Shown here in pieces: positions 33,892 to 46,644 of a stretch of DNA of 64,000 nt (its first letter is position 1; the number at the start of each line of letters is the position of its first letter). The position numbers and the translations under genes were made by a program. The notes below the pieces were generated by a model. The model was not told the origin of the DNA and searched no databases. It saw only the letters and a list, made by a program, of their open reading frames with translations. Source of the stretch: Linyphia triangularis (taxonomy: Eukaryota > Arthropoda > Arachnida > Araneae > Linyphiidae); NCBI GenBank assembly GCA_963978545.1, contig OZ021733.1:72075589-72139588 (forward strand). The letters are read 5' to 3'.

Positions 33892-35231
33892 ATGCCTGGG
33901 TGTTCAGCAGTTGGCTGCTCTAATAAATCAGAGCAGGGATTTATTATGAAAGTTTTCCCAAAAGATCCTCAAAGACGCTCTTTATGGGAAGCTAAAGTCA
34001 ATAGGTTGCATTGGGTTCCAAATGATAACAGCTATCTTTGTGAGGTAATATTATATTGACTCATTTAAAAAATTGTATTTACCTAACATATACAAATGAG
34101 GTGGACTAATACTTAAAAACACTTTAATTTGGTAGAAAATATTCCATTTGATTTGTTATCTTATTTGAAATGAATGTCATGTGTTTCATATTATTCCAAG
34201 TTGGACCATGTTTTGAATTTACTCTAGGATAAATTTTTGCACAAACTAAAGCAACAAAAATAATATTTTGTAAAGAAAGAAAAACTTTGACGCACATAAT
34301 TATAAAATAATGCAACTTTAAATACCCATTTGAACCAGTTTGATAGAGCATTCCAGAACATTCGATAATGAGTAAGGTTAAAAATTAACAAGGGTTACAA
34401 CTTTTATTTAAGAAATAATAAAAAAAGTACTTGCAGATTATGCCATCACCGTATCGCATGATTGATTTGGAATTTAAGACCCTCATCGTGATTTAATGGA
34501 AATTTAGAGAGATTCAGATGCATTGAATGTCTGAAATAATGAAGTGATGTGCAAAGCAAGTCACCCAATGTGTCTGAATTTACCTTTCAGACACCTTTTG
34601 CGTCTAAATTTAAGACACCACTATTTGCAGTACATATAATTTAAAAAAAATTGTTTCATTTCAAAGCAATTACTGAATTTTTCTTTCCTTTAAGGTACAT
34701 TTTGAAAAAGACCAATGGAAGGAATGTGGAGCAGATGGAAAGAAGAAGCTCAAAAGTGATGCTACACCATCATTATTTTCTCACATTAAAAATTCAACAA
34801 AGCGGAAATCACCCTTGGAACGTGAGCCTGCACCAAAGAAAATGAAATATGATGCTTTGAATGAAATTGACAAAGACGACATTATTAATAGCCTTAAAGA
34901 AGATCTTTCGAAAGCTAATGCTGTTATAATCAATCTTCAAAACCAAAATAAATCATTGAAATATGCTTTGAAACTAAAAGGAAGCATTATATCTAAATAT
35001 AAAGTATCAAATAGTAAGTATCTAAATAAAAATGGAAAATGCATATTTCAAAAAGATCAACTTGCAGCTTTGAGAAGGAAATCTATGGCATTTCAAAAAT
35101 GGTCAAATAAAACAGTACAAACTGCCTTAGGCTTAAGATTTTCATGTGGTACCAGTGGATACGAATCCTTGCTATCCCTAAACTTTCCTTTTCCCTCTGT
35201 ACGAAAGTTAGTAGATCTCCATCTGTTTTAG
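33892..35231 (+). CDS. THAP-domain protein, P-element/THAP9-transposase-like, two exons
   Basis: Exon 1 (33892-34044, 51 codons) and exon 2 (34695-35231) join in phase at good sites (GAG/GTAATA and TTTAAG/GTACAT), giving about 229 residues. Residues 1-80 form a THAP zinc-binding domain: MPGCSAVGCSN supplies two cysteines, the invariant tryptophan is in LHWVPND, and the last Cys and His come together across the junction (SYLCE, then VHF). An ATPSLF motif matches the domain's end. A leucine-rich coiled coil follows (about residues 115-150). Then LRFSCGTSGYESLLSL resembles the start of the P-element/THAP9 transposase body. The frame stops soon after, so the catalytic part is missing or broken. 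It may be a domesticated DNA-binding protein or a truncated transposase. THAP proteins bind DNA in the nucleus. Confidence 0.75.
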
Positions 35232-38200
35232 ATTTTAATCGAGTAATGGAAGATTTTATGGCTCTTTTTCTGATTGAGAAGCGTTTTCAAATCCATAGCT
35301 CAGCAAAAAGAAGCAACTCGCTCAATAAAAAAAAGAAAGAAAAGAGAACTCCAAATGACTACTCATTCGAATATAAACAAAACCATAGAGGAAGAGAGAG
35401 AAACAAGAAAAAAACCCGAGATGGCAAGTGCACAGGTTACCATAAATTAAGGATCACGAACGGAATTAACTGATCGCTTAATTTGGCGATCTCAAATTAA
35501 GTTAGAAAGTTTCGTTTTTAAAATGTTTCATATAAAAATAAAACTGCAATTTTCATAATCTCAAAAAAGCAGAAATAATTATATCTTAAGAATGTTTCAC
35601 AATGTACCATAGAAAAGTATTTGGAAAGAACGTTACACAGCCAAAACTCGCGACGAAACAGAACTAGAATTTTGAACATTACACAAAGCACAAGAGAATT
35701 CAAAATTTTCACAGCACAGAAACTCCGACTTCGAGGAGACCAAAAAATGTTTATACTTAATTAGCTCGTTCTGTTTCGTATGGTACTCTTTGACAAGACA
35801 GTAAATAATTACTTACAGGTTTCTGGTACATTTTATTTGAACCGTCATCTCAGCTTGAAAGGAACGTGGTAGCAAGAAAGTTCACATGGCTACTCTCTAC
35901 TGACGGTTACATTCAAATAGAAAAAGAAAAAATATAAAAAACAATTTGTGCATAGCGCCATCTAGTGGACTGTATGAAGAAAGTTACTGAACAATAATTG
36001 TAATTTAATTTGTTTACAATATTTTATTAGTCACCATCTTTTTTTACCACTGTTTAGTGTCTAATTATTAATTTATAACTGTTCTAATAGGCCATGAATG
36101 TTCATTGATTATTACCTTGTGTTAACATTCTACAGAAAATCAGGAATTCCACTTACTATTTTGACTTTTATAAAGATAATAGTTTATAAATTAAACAAAT
36201 CTGTAGACTACATTTTAGGTTAAGAAAATGCTATAGAACACATTTTTAACTTAAGTTTTGTGTTAATTTTATTTCAAGTTTTATGCCTGTAACCAAGACA
36301 CTAGGTCACATCCTTGAACACCCAAAAAGTGTCATTAAATCTTTGCAGTTATTAGAAATATACTGTTTTGAAAAAGAAATCAAATGGTAAGCAGGTGTTT
36401 TGTTTCAATGCAACGAACAAGATGCAGACTAAGTTACTTATGGATAGTTTTATGAAGTTACTGGACGTGACAGAGAAAAGGTTGAAATATCACATTCGTG
36501 GAACTCAATAGAATTTAAACAATCAATTAAATTTATAAAATAATTGTTGGAATATGTAATATCTGTAGAAATAGTTTTGTTTTGCAAATATCATGAAGTA
36601 CAATCTAACTGAGAATTCACCACGTGCAAAAAACTAGTTTTGTCACAACCATGGAACTAATTGTCCATGAGTGAAAGTGAATGGTGCATTAATTTTGTTG
36701 ATATGTATTTATATTCCTGAACATATTAAATATCCTAATATATTGCGAAAGCATATTAAAACAATAAACAGCATAAACTGTAGACACTTTTTGTTTGTAT
36801 ATTTGATTTAAGATACTTTAAAGTTGGAATTTAGGAAAATTGCTTTTTTTAAATTAAGAATCTATGCAAATGTTTCAAAACTGGATATTTTTCTAAATTG
36901 TTTTAAGTGGCGGACTAAAGTTCAACCAACTTTCTTTGTTATTACTAATTTTAATTGAAGTCAATTAACAGGTGAAATAAGATAACTTTTTCTTTCAAAA
37001 TCTTTTTTTGCATCTACCTTTTGAGGATTCAAAATTTAAAATGAATTATTTGTAATATTGGAACTGAATAAAATACGACAATTGGTTCTGCGTCAGATGA
37101 TACCTCGCATAGTTATATTCTCTTATATTTAGGTTTCAGAAATAAAGTCAAAATATGTTTTCAGAAAATCTTACAAAAATCAAAAATATGTACTAAAATT
37201 ATTATATTTTGTCTCTTTTTAAGTTGTACAGCATTTAACCTGTTGTAAAAGTGCTGTTATTTATAATTTTACTTTAAATTTAACTTATTATTCAATAATT
37301 CTCTGTTTCCGGACACGAAAAGATTTAAATTTTTTTTTTTTTATTGTATCTTCCTTTATAGCAAAATTTTTTGAAGAATGTTTTTTTTTTTAATTTATCA
37401 AATTTCTGGTTTTCTGTAGAATGACCTATACAAGTGTCGAAACATCTAGAACTTGATTCTAAGGCTTTACAATAAGTCTGGATTGGAAGTTTTATAAAGT
37501 TCCAACAATTTTTTAGTCTACTGTGTAAATAAAATTTTTACTGATTATTTTTAATTAGTGTTCATATTTTCTTTTCAATACAGATTTTTTGTAACCATGT
37601 AATATGTTTTCCCACCTTACTTAATAATTGAAATGCTGCTAATATAAGATTTATTAAATTATAATATTTGGTTATTTTAGGAATATATATTCCACAAAAA
37701 ATAATTTGTCTAACAAAGGTTTTTGTTAAATTTTAAAAATTGAGAAACTAATGTTTTATACTTAAAGTATTAATTATTTAAAAAGTTTTAATTTTCCAAT
37801 TCTGTAAACTGTTAAAAATTGTCATAATGAAAACAGTATTTTGCCAATGGATTTCAATATAGAACAATATTTTTCTATAAATTTACTCAACAGAAATTAC
37901 TAAAAAGCCGTTTACAACTATCATATTTAATGTGAAAATAAAACATTCATATAAATCATCAATTCTACAAAATTGTGTGAGTATCCTTAAAACATTTATC
38001 AAATTATCTGGATGAAACATGACCGCGTTTTGCAAGTAATGCGTTTGGGTAAAAGGAAAATATAAGCGAAAAACTGCCAAATTTGGATAGATTACAATGT
38101 TGCTATTTCTAGTTCGGCAACCCTGTTTGGACGACTTTTTGAGCGTATGTCTTATCTCTCCCGCAGCTCGCATAGGAATAAACTTGCGCAACCCCCCAAA

Positions 38201-38917
38201 AAAGGGGGAAAAAGTGCCACCCCTCTCCTCTATAGTTTGATTCAATTAATAGAATGAAAAATTCTTATTAATGCAAAAATCAAGCTTTTGTTCGTATTCA
38301 TGATAAAAGATGTTGCATTTAACAATGATGGCTGTAAATATTTATTTTTGGTTGTAAGTAAACATTGAAAAATAATGCGTAACACTCAATTTTCATTAAA
38401 AATTGTTAAATATAATGTAATCCATAAAAGCAAAATAAATCCTTTCTATGCATTGCTAATGTTTGTATTCATTGACACGATTCTGTAAACCGCGTGGTTG
38501 GGGCATCTAATTTGAAATATCATTTCGATCAGCAAAATTTGCGGCAAAATAAGTTTCAAATTTTATATATTAAAAATGATCACGAATTTATGCTCTCACA
38601 TGCAAATATCTTTTATTAATTCTGATTAACACAATTTTATTATTGATTTATAAAAAAAATTGGCAACACGAAAGAGTTTCTTCAATGGTCGGTTAAATGC
38701 TATTTTAGAGCGATTGGAATACGGCAAGTAGGTTTAATAGTTGTCCGTAAAAGTGACCTTTTAGTGACAGTTACAGCCTCAAAATTTGATGGAAAGTTTC
38801 AAACTGATGACGGGTAGGGATCCCGCGAGGAAGAGGGGGAGGATTATTTGGGTCAGAAACCTCAATTATTCTGCATTATTTTTGTCTACTAACATAAAGT
38901 GCAATGAATAAATATGG
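35232..38917. other. Long AT-rich stretch, no gene seen
   Basis: Just after the THAP frame, 35199-35300 still reads weakly protein-like in another frame (LDFNRVMEDFMALF), perhaps decayed transposase sequence. After that no domain-bearing frame was found. A small inverted pair (AACCGTCA near 35839 and TGACGGTT near 35902) brackets about 70 bp. The rest is AT-rich with T and A runs. Confidence 0.5.
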
Positions 38918-39345
38918 ATGTTTCCATTTTTCAAATGTTGGTTTAGTGTTTAAGTGCTGCATGCCCTAGTAGCGCTTTAAATTCAGTCTGATATTGGTTC
39001 GTTTACCTAAAATATTACTCTTTCTCTAATTGAAATTAAACAAAATCAAATAAGACAAATTTAATATCAATTTATAATATAGAAAATATGGATAATGCGG
39101 TATCTAGATAAAATGTTGTCCCATGTTGGGTTGTTTTATATTAACTCGAAAACTGAACAAAATCCATTTTAATATTTTACCATATGTTATACGTAGATAA
39201 CAAATTAAGAAACTGCAAAAAAATATTGATGTGACAAAAATGGAATGAGAAAGTTCTGTATCGAAGTTATTTTTTGAGAAATACAGAAACAAATTTGGGG
39301 CTTGATTGAAAACCCACCCACAGAAATTTTCTAGTTGTGCCCCCT
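38918..39345 (+). repeat. Dispersed repeat family R2, copy A
   Basis: Shares a collinear series of blocks with copies B and C: TGGATGT with a following TTCCAAATGTTG-like run, ATTACTCTTTCTCTAATTGAA, GATCTAGATAAAATGT, TTGGGTTGTTTT, AAGAAACTGCAAAAA, ATGAGAAAGTT and GGCTTGATTGAAAACCC. Non-coding; the ends are not defined. Confidence 0.7.
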
Positions 39346-40314
39346 GGGGGTTTTGTGGCATCTGTGATACCCAAATTTCAGATTTGACTATTTAACGTGC
39401 GTTATCTGCTTTTCTGTTAAGGTCTGGTAATTTGCACATTTTTTTTATTGGGAATTTATTTTTTTATGAGAAAATAAAGTTCAATGAATTTGTTTTTCTA
39501 GTGTGTTATTATTGACATCTAATGGATACAAAAAAAAAGAAAAAAAAATTTACTTAATTTTACAAAATTTTATTATTATTATTGATCAAAGTAGACGCTT
39601 AAAAAAAAGGTGTGGGGCCTGGCCCCAGTAATTTCGGCACTTGAAGACATCTGAAATTTAAAAAATAAAAGAAAGAAAAAATCGAATTGATTATTGATCT
39701 ATAGATTTGTCGTGCTAGTTGGAACTAGGATTATTAAATTTTATCAGAAAAAAATAAAATGGTGGACATCGAAAAATAAAAGTGTTTTTTTCAGGCACAA
39801 ATCTAAATGAAAAGTTAGGGATGAAAAAACCAGAGATCTTATGAGAACTACTGATGTGTAGAATAATGTGCAAAAATTTCAGAGCAATCGATTAGATAGA
39901 ATTAAATTTTTTTACTCGTGCCGACCGAAAAAACGTATTTAAAGTTTCAAGAACAGATGTTCAACAACAAAGAGACGCTCTCAAATATTCATTATAACTT
40001 CATTAATATTTTGAATTTTGGTCTAAAATTTTTACAATGTACTCTCAATATATTTTACTTTTAAAATAAGTAAGGGGATAAACTAATAAACGTGAGATGT
40101 ACGCCAACTTGAAATGCCACTATTGGTTTTTTCTAATCAGGCAAGCGACCAGGGGAAGGATTTTTAGTGCCCCTCTAGGATCCCACCCATCCTGGTATTT
40201 TATTGTGCACGAATAAGGTAACCGAAAATAATTTCAAAAGAATACGTTTTTAATCTACCATTCAGACGAAGTAAGTTACTATTATCTCATTAAAGTAGCT
40301 ATTAGACCCCAAAA
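39346..40314. other. Intergenic DNA, no gene seen
   Basis: AT-rich. It contains scattered G/C-rich bits (for example near 39611-39630) reminiscent of old transposon ends, but no pair could be matched. Confidence 0.45.
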
Positions 40315-41070
40315 CTGAAACTAGGGGTGTGGAACATCGCACAATCATTCATATTGATCATTCATATTGATTCAATCATATTGATCATTGCAGTAAAATT
40401 TAACATGGTGTAACTTACCATTTTCTTATTTTCACTCATTTAAATGAAAATGGCCAGTTTGGCGATATTTTTGGCAATGACAAAATTGCCAAATGGCAAA
40501 ATTGGTGGTTTTATTCGATAGACATTACATTATCCTTGCTTGTGCGTGAAACACACACACACGCACACACACACACACAAATCAATCTTTGATGGACGAT
40601 GCTCAAGAGCAGACAGCTCTATGTTAAGGCCACTTGTTTTTTAACTTTTTACGCTTTTATCGCAATTGCATGAGAATTTCGGGTGTGGGCATGTTTAGAA
40701 CACCTTCAGATGCATTACCACGGCGATTTTGAACAAAATCGTTTGAGCCATTTCTTAGCAATTACTGAAAAACATTATTTTTTCAATGTCAGCTACCTTA
40801 TGCGCATGCGCAATTTTGATGAAAACCTTAATGGTAGGTCCCTGGGCCCTCACACCAAATTTGAACATCGTAGGTCAATTTGTTCAGGAGTTATGCTGAC
40901 CACTTACACACACACAGACATACATTTTTTCTAGATCACTTTTTTGAAATCAGGATGTTCCAAAATGTGAGAAATAAGGGGGGGGGGGGGGGAAGAAAAT
41001 TGATTTTTTTTTGACCGAATGCTATACTTTCATTACCCTTTGTATACATATGGATAAATGAAAGTAATAA
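40315..41070 (+). repeat. Dispersed repeat family R1, copy 2
   Basis: Collinear with 590-1305. It begins GGTGTGGAACATCGCACA, has the conserved core near 40730-40960 (GATTTTGAACAAAATCGTTT, AAAACCTTAATGGTAGGTCC, TCAGGATGTTCCAAAA), and ends in a hairpin-like ACTTTCATTACCC and later AATGAAAGTAAT. It carries a CA-type microsatellite at about 40550-40579 and a run of 14 G near 40978-40992 that copy 1 lacks. Confidence 0.65.
40550..40579 (+). repeat. (CA)n microsatellite
   Basis: About 14 CA units with one G interruption. Confidence 0.9.
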
Positions 41071-41109
41071 ATGACATATATATGTAAATCTCATGATATC
41101 AAAAAATCG

Positions 41110-42300
41110 TTGTAGATAGCTTTTCGACTACTTAGGTCCAATAAAAGTATTGCTTAAAAATTTTTAAATTATGGATGTCTGTTTTCCAAATGTTGTTATT
41201 GTATTTCAGTGCCACATGCCTTTTAGTTCAAACGCCATTAATATACAGGGTGAGTGCAAATGATGGACCCGATTTAAAAAATATATTTTCGAAACTACTG
41301 CACATATTACAATAAGTGATACATGAATGTGAAGAGAAATGTACCTTTTTGTTCAGTTACATATGCTCGATGTGTGACCCTCTTGTTACACGGAATATGT
41401 CCAATCTGTAATCCAGTTCGTTCCAGACATTTTGTAGCATCACTCTGTCAATGGTTCGTAATGCTGCACAAATGTGTTCTTTAAGTTCTGGCAGTGTTTT
41501 CGGCATAGGTGGTACATAAACAATGTCTCTTGACGTAACCCCACACATTGTTAGGTCTGGGGATCTAAGTGGCCATGGGATTAAGGGTCAATCACCCTCA
41601 CGTCCCATCCATCGGTTTGGAAGCTCTTGGTTCAAGTAATTACGTACCTGCAAAGACCAATGAGGTGGCGCTCCATCCTGCTGAATCACAAAATCTGACC
41701 TGTCCTCAAGCATTTGTGGGAATAACCAAATGTGCAACAGGTCTAGAAACTTGTCACCTGCAGGTGTTTTTTCTGCATATGGCCACCAGCACCATTACGA
41801 ACCATTGATAGAGTGATGCTACAAAATGTATGGAATGAACTGGATTACAGATTCGAAGTATGCGAAGAGGGTCGCACATCGAACATTTGTAACTGAAAAA
41901 AATTTGTTATATTTCTCTTTACATTCATGTATCACTTATTGTAATATGTGCTGTAGTTTCAAAAATATGATTTTTTTAAATCGGGTCCATCATTTGTACT
42001 TATCCTGTATAATAAAATGATTCTGAAATGTTCTTCCACCTAAAACCTTGCTTTTTCATTGATTGAATTTAAACAAACAAGACAAATTTCGTATTAATTT
42101 ATAATCTAGTTAACATGGATAATATGGGATCTAGATAAAATGTGCCATATTGGGTTGTTTTGCATAGCTCGAAAAAAAAAAAAAAACATTTTAATATTTT
42201 GGCAAGTGACAGAATAAGAAACTGCAAAAAGATTGATATGTGAAAAATATGGGATGAGGAATTTTTGCGTTGTTTTTGTAAGAAATGAATAGGTTTTTAT
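41110..42300 (+). repeat. Dispersed repeat family R2, copy B, split by a fold-back element
   Basis: The first part (about 41110-41243) and second part (about 42010-42300) carry successive R2 blocks (GGATGTCTGTTTTCCAAATG, then GATCTAGATAAAATGT, TTGGGTTGTTTT, AAGAAACTGCAAAAA). The mariner fold-back element at 41246-42007 sits between them. Confidence 0.65.
41246..42007. mobile_element. Fold-back mariner-like element with transposase ends in both arms
   Basis: 762 bp between TA dinucleotides. The ends CAGGGTGAGTGCAAATGATG and CATCATTTGTACTTATCCTG are inverted repeats, and pairing extends over about 220 bp per arm. The left arm, read on the minus strand (41548-41357), encodes a mariner-type transposase C-terminus (VYVPPMPKTLPELKE, then TIDRVMLQNVWNELDYR). 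The right arm, read on the plus strand (about 41799-41895), repeats TIDRVMLQNVWNELDYR. Each arm thus carries a copy of the gene's 3' end pointing outward. The centre keeps a few more transposase residues (QDGAPPHW region, minus strand, near 41685). Non-autonomous. Confidence 0.85.
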
Positions 42301-42344
42301 TTTACTATAATTCACACATAGTTTGCCTACCATATCCATGTCAC

Positions 42345-42835
42345 ACCTAAGTAGCTATTAGGTCCAAGAAACTTTAAAAAAAATAACGAATTTGTAAATT
42401 TCCTAGCATCATAAAAGCATTATGCATTATTTTTGGTCTTTTCGAATGCAGCCATACTGTTTCAATGGTACATGTCCTTGTATTTTAAGCGCTATAAAAA
42501 TATAGTAAAATCAGCCTGGTATTAATGACTGTCCTAAAACATTACTCTTTCTCTAATTGAATTGAAACAAAAAAATTCATGTTAATTAGTAATTAAAAAA
42601 AAAAATAAATACGGGATCTAGATAAAATGTAGTTCAATATTGGATTGTTTTGTATAACTTTAATAATTTGCCATATGTAGAAACTGTTCAAAAATATTGA
42701 TGATATGTGACCAATATGGGATGAGAAAGTTTTGTATTGAAGTTATTTTTTTATACAGAGAAATACTGGAGAAAACTTTGGGCTTGATTGAAAACCCCTC
42801 TCATAGAAATTTTCTGCTTGCGCTCTTGATTCTAA
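42345..42835 (+). repeat. Dispersed repeat family R2, copy C
   Basis: Lies directly after copy B in the same orientation. It has TAGCTATTAGGTCC at its start, ATTACTCTTTCTCTAATTGAA, GGGATCTAGATAAAATGT, ATGGGATGAGAAAGTT and GGCTTGATTGAAAACCCC. Like copy A it runs through the final GAAATTTTCT block, which copy B lacks. Confidence 0.7.
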
Positions 42836-43371
42836 TATGTGGAAAAGGGCGCACCGACGCAGAACCCTTTTTCCATGACTAGAGGAATCAATACCATTTG
42901 GAAGGTACAGCAAAGGAATCTTCTCAAATTAAACTACATTGCTACCCTTGCGATTGGTAAGTATTTGTTTTGAATCCATGTTAATAAAATATGGTACACA
43001 TTTATAAATAGATATTTCAAGTGCTATTTACGACTCTTTAATATGTATCTAAGACTGAAGAATCTGAAAATTTGAGAGCAGCAAAATTGGTAATTATTCG
43101 TGTTTTTATAAACCTGATTTCGTGCGTTAATCTGTTTGATTAAATGTTATTTTTTTCTTTTTCAAAACTTATGTACGTAAAAATGGGAATTGAAGCTAAG
43201 TTGTTGTTTATTTAAATTATTTACTTTTATTCTTCAGCAGTATATTTTTTCTATAAACGAACGCGCTTATCACACCTGATTATTTTATATAATTTTTTGT
43301 GATAAGTGTGGTCTGACACACATTTCCCATTGCGCTATTATATGGGATGTCTAAAAAAAAAGCTTGTTTAT
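42836..43371. other. Intergenic DNA, no gene seen
   Basis: AT-rich; nothing supported. Confidence 0.5.
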
Positions 43372-43580
43372 TTTTTAAATCCTTTATATTAACTTCGATT
43401 TTGTGTGGTTGACTGGGTATGGCGAGCAAATCTGTGGAGGCTTAAGTAACCCACTTGTCGTCATCCAATCGGGCTCAAACTTAGCAGATAGATTATATGG
43501 CGATGACAATGCATTCTATCGAAATTGGGGGCTGCCACTCACTAAAAGGTCACATTTAAGGAATACTAATAACGTAGCCT
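43372..43580 (+). repeat. Dispersed repeat family R3, copy 1
   Basis: Matches 53776-53995 in order and orientation: AAATCCTTTATATTAACTTC, AATCGGGCT, a CACTNNCTAAAAG block and GGAATACTAATAA. Non-coding. Confidence 0.65.
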
Positions 43581-45488
43581 GAAGCTTTCATGATACTGAA
43601 AATATATCACTTATCAATGTGATTTAGGATTCACTTTGGACAAGAAATTTTCTTTCGAAAGGTCTATTACCTTTGTCCTCCAATGGAATCCTCTTTTGAG
43701 ATAATTTTTTATATGGAACACTTCGTTCAATAGCACACCCAGATTTGATTTTTTAGGGGAGGGTGTATTACGTATTACATGTTGTGAACAAGGTACATCT
43801 CTGCCTTTATTAAAAAACCTTTTCTATAAATTTAAATTTATTCAAACAAAAAGATAAATATTACATATAAAATGTAAAGTATTTGTATTATGCAATTGAA
43901 AACCAAGAAAAGAAAAACAAAAAAAGTATTGGAAGAAAATAATAATTGCTTCGTTGTTTATTTTGGCACAATTTATCAATATCTGGATGACGGTGTTAAT
44001 TGGTGACTCGGCATCAAGTCGATTTCTATACTTGGTTTTTGTACTTTCTCACAGAGGTAATTAGTTACAAAAGGCATAAATTCTTTTTTCCACGTTTGGA
44101 AATTTTCTGGATATTCTTCCATTAATTTTTATCCAAAATGAACAGTGCCATCTTGTCTAAATGTAGATTTGAATGTGGTGTCGGTACATATATCTATACA
44201 TTTCTGTTGTTCCTAAACTGGAAAGGTATCCACATCACTGCTGTCATTAAAAAGATTTGCGACCCAACTTAACTTATTGCAAGTAGGGGGAAAATATTCC
44301 AAAAATGTCTTTTGCAATCCAGTTCCACAATATTACTTTTTAAATTCTGGTGTCGATTGCGATATTATTGGTTACCAAGAAATCGTTTAAATTAGCAAAA
44401 CATTCAGAATTATTTTTGGAGATGCATTCCTTCCTAAGCTTCAGTTTCAACTTTATCGAGTTTAAGTTCGAATTTTAGCATTGACTCGCGGAAACGCGTT
44501 CAAATGGAACCCTAGGGTTCCGCGAAACATAGAACACAGGGCCTATTCAATGACTGTGCCTCGAAATGGCACAAATGAAAACATACATCTCCTCTTGTAT
44601 TCTTCAAATGTAATATCTATATCTACAAGGACAATTTACATCGGTAGGGGATATAAATTTAAGTCCTTATGATAGTATAAATTTTAATTTTTAAATATTT
44701 CCTCTCAATTATTCAATAATAAAAACCGATTTTAATTAAATACGTATATTTTTCTGAAGTCCTTTAAAATAAGCAAAAATTGAATTTTGGATATGTATAC
44801 CAAGCATTTATTTCGTAGAAAATTGAGATACACCTATTAGCTTCTTTTTGCTAAATACAATTCAAATAAAAAACAATTGGGGGGGGGGGGGGAGGTCTTC
44901 ACCGAAAGACCCTGCTGTCACAATACTGATAACTGACGGTCCTTTAAAATCAAAGTCGGTTTGGTTTTCATTTAAAATCATTAATGTGCACTTTCAGAGA
45001 CAACAAGGATTCTACCTTTGAATGAGAGGAATCAGGTTGTACAAACAGACTGACAATCGACATGAAGCTATCTTATCATAATCATCGTGGTTTTTGATGA
45101 TTTTCAATTGTATCACTTGCAGCATGAGCCTAGTAATATAATAAAAAGTACCGAGGTGCTGTAAAATTCATAGTGTATGTTTATAAATGTCAACTCATAA
45201 TTTCGGGAGGGGATATATCCCCTTATCCCACCCTTGGCTACGCTCCTGACTGGAGGAAAACTGAGTATGACATCAAAGTTTCAAAGGTCAGATCCACTGG
45301 TGTTCGAAAAGTATCAAAGGTGTTCGAAAACTCATGATCAGAAATGTTACCTCGTGATTCAGTCATTTGATTTTTAAACAATATGTGTGTGGCACATTAC
45401 ATTTCTAAAAGTACTCTTTAAAGTACAGTATGTGGTGGTCTCGTGTACAAATAACAGATACAACTCATAAACACCAGATATCTCTATT
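43581..45488. other. Intergenic DNA, no gene seen
   Basis: AT-rich. It holds a palindrome-like GGAACCCTAGGGTTCC (about 44507-44522), a G-run at about 44879-44892, and a CTTGGCTACGCTCCTG block near 45233-45250 of the kind seen at transposon ends in many invertebrates. No paired end was found. Confidence 0.4.
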
Positions 45489-45496
45489 GTCTAGTG

Positions 45497-46187
45497 CAGC
45501 GTTTGTCAATACGCGGCCCGCGACAGATTTTTCTGCGGCCCGCCGGCACCACAGAAGATATACGAAGATTAAATTTCACGGTATTGATCGTTTTTATATA
45601 ATTGTAATTTATCCGAAATAATATGTGTTAACTATGTAGAACAGAGTTCTCCACTACGCGTCTGAAGAAAATGTATGAAGAAGCTTTCAGCAAGATGGTT
45701 TTCATCAAGAATAAATACAGGAATAACTTAACTGAATATCATTTGAACAACTTATTAAAATTGATTGCAGCAAATACTTCAAAAGACCATCGACTCTATC
45801 ATAAAATAAACAGAACGATTTCGTCCGCCATCGTTTTACAATTGATATGAATTAAAACGGAGTAATATGGGAGGGCAAATTAACCTCTTTTATTAAAAGT
45901 TAAGTCACATTGTCACGTTGAAACAAAATATTCACTACTTTTTCAGACATTGATTTACTAGTAATGAAAACTATTACTTTTTAATTATTTGAAAAAAGAA
46001 AAAGATAATAAAATATCAATAGTAATTTTATTGAGGTACAAAATATTAATATTGTTTCCAGTTTTCAGAAATGCTACTTATTTTTAAATCGATACTAATT
46101 GAAGATACATATTTTGGTGTATCCAGTCCGCGAAAAACTCCAACATAAGTCATGTGGGCCGCCTCTAAAAGTTAGTGGCGAACACTG
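45497..46187. mobile_element. hAT-type MITE
   Basis: 691 bp. It starts CAGCGTTTGTCAATACGCGG and ends GTTAGTGGCGAACACTG. CAG...CTG ends and GGCCCGC / GGGCCGCC subterminal blocks are typical of hAT MITEs. The flanks GTCTAGTG (45489-45496) and ATCTAGGG (46188-46195) agree at 6 of 8 positions, fitting an aged 8-bp duplication. No transposase frame. Confidence 0.7.
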
Positions 46188-46195
46188 ATCTAGGG

Positions 46196-46630
46196 GATAG
46201 AATACCTGGCAGGGAAACCAAAGGTCTCACGATCCATCCCCAGCGACCGCAAAAAAAGCTACTACGCTTTATTGATGATGTGATCCAATCACGCCCCGGT
46301 CACCAATTCTGTAGTGAACGTATGGGGATGAGGAAGGTTTGAAATAAAAATTATTATTAATTTTTTATATTTTTTTTACAAAAACCATTACGTTACGAAA
46401 AAGACAAAATCACTTTTTTTTAAACAGCAAAAAGAGCACGGCGAATATTGCCAATTAAAGCCTAATAAAAATATTAATGAATGAAATAAATAAATTTACA
46501 CAAAGTTCACGCGCGACTATTTATTAATAATATTTCATAAAAAGATGACGTCAGAGTTAACTTGAATAGTTCCGCCACAAGCATTTATTAAGTAATAATG
46601 CAATTATTTCATAATATTGTCTCATTCCAG
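46196..46630. other. DNA upstream of the first visible TRPC exon
   Basis: AT-rich, ending in ATTGTCTCATTCCAG, a good splice acceptor. No promoter could be recognised. The gene's 5' untranslated exon or exons probably lie further upstream. Confidence 0.45.
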
Positions 46631-46644
46631 ACTTCAGAAATCTG

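Noticed and set aside
35839..35909. MITE bounded by AACCGTCA and TGACGGTT
   Set aside because: Arms of 8 bp are too short to support an element without other copies.
44507..44522. Palindrome GGAACCCTAGGGTTCC as a regulatory operator
   Set aside because: Looks like the centre of an old hAT-type inverted repeat; no gene is nearby for it to control.
43731..45250. Single hAT element from CAATAGCACACCC to GGCTACGCTCCTG
   Set aside because: The supposed ends do not pair convincingly and the flanks show no 8-bp duplication.
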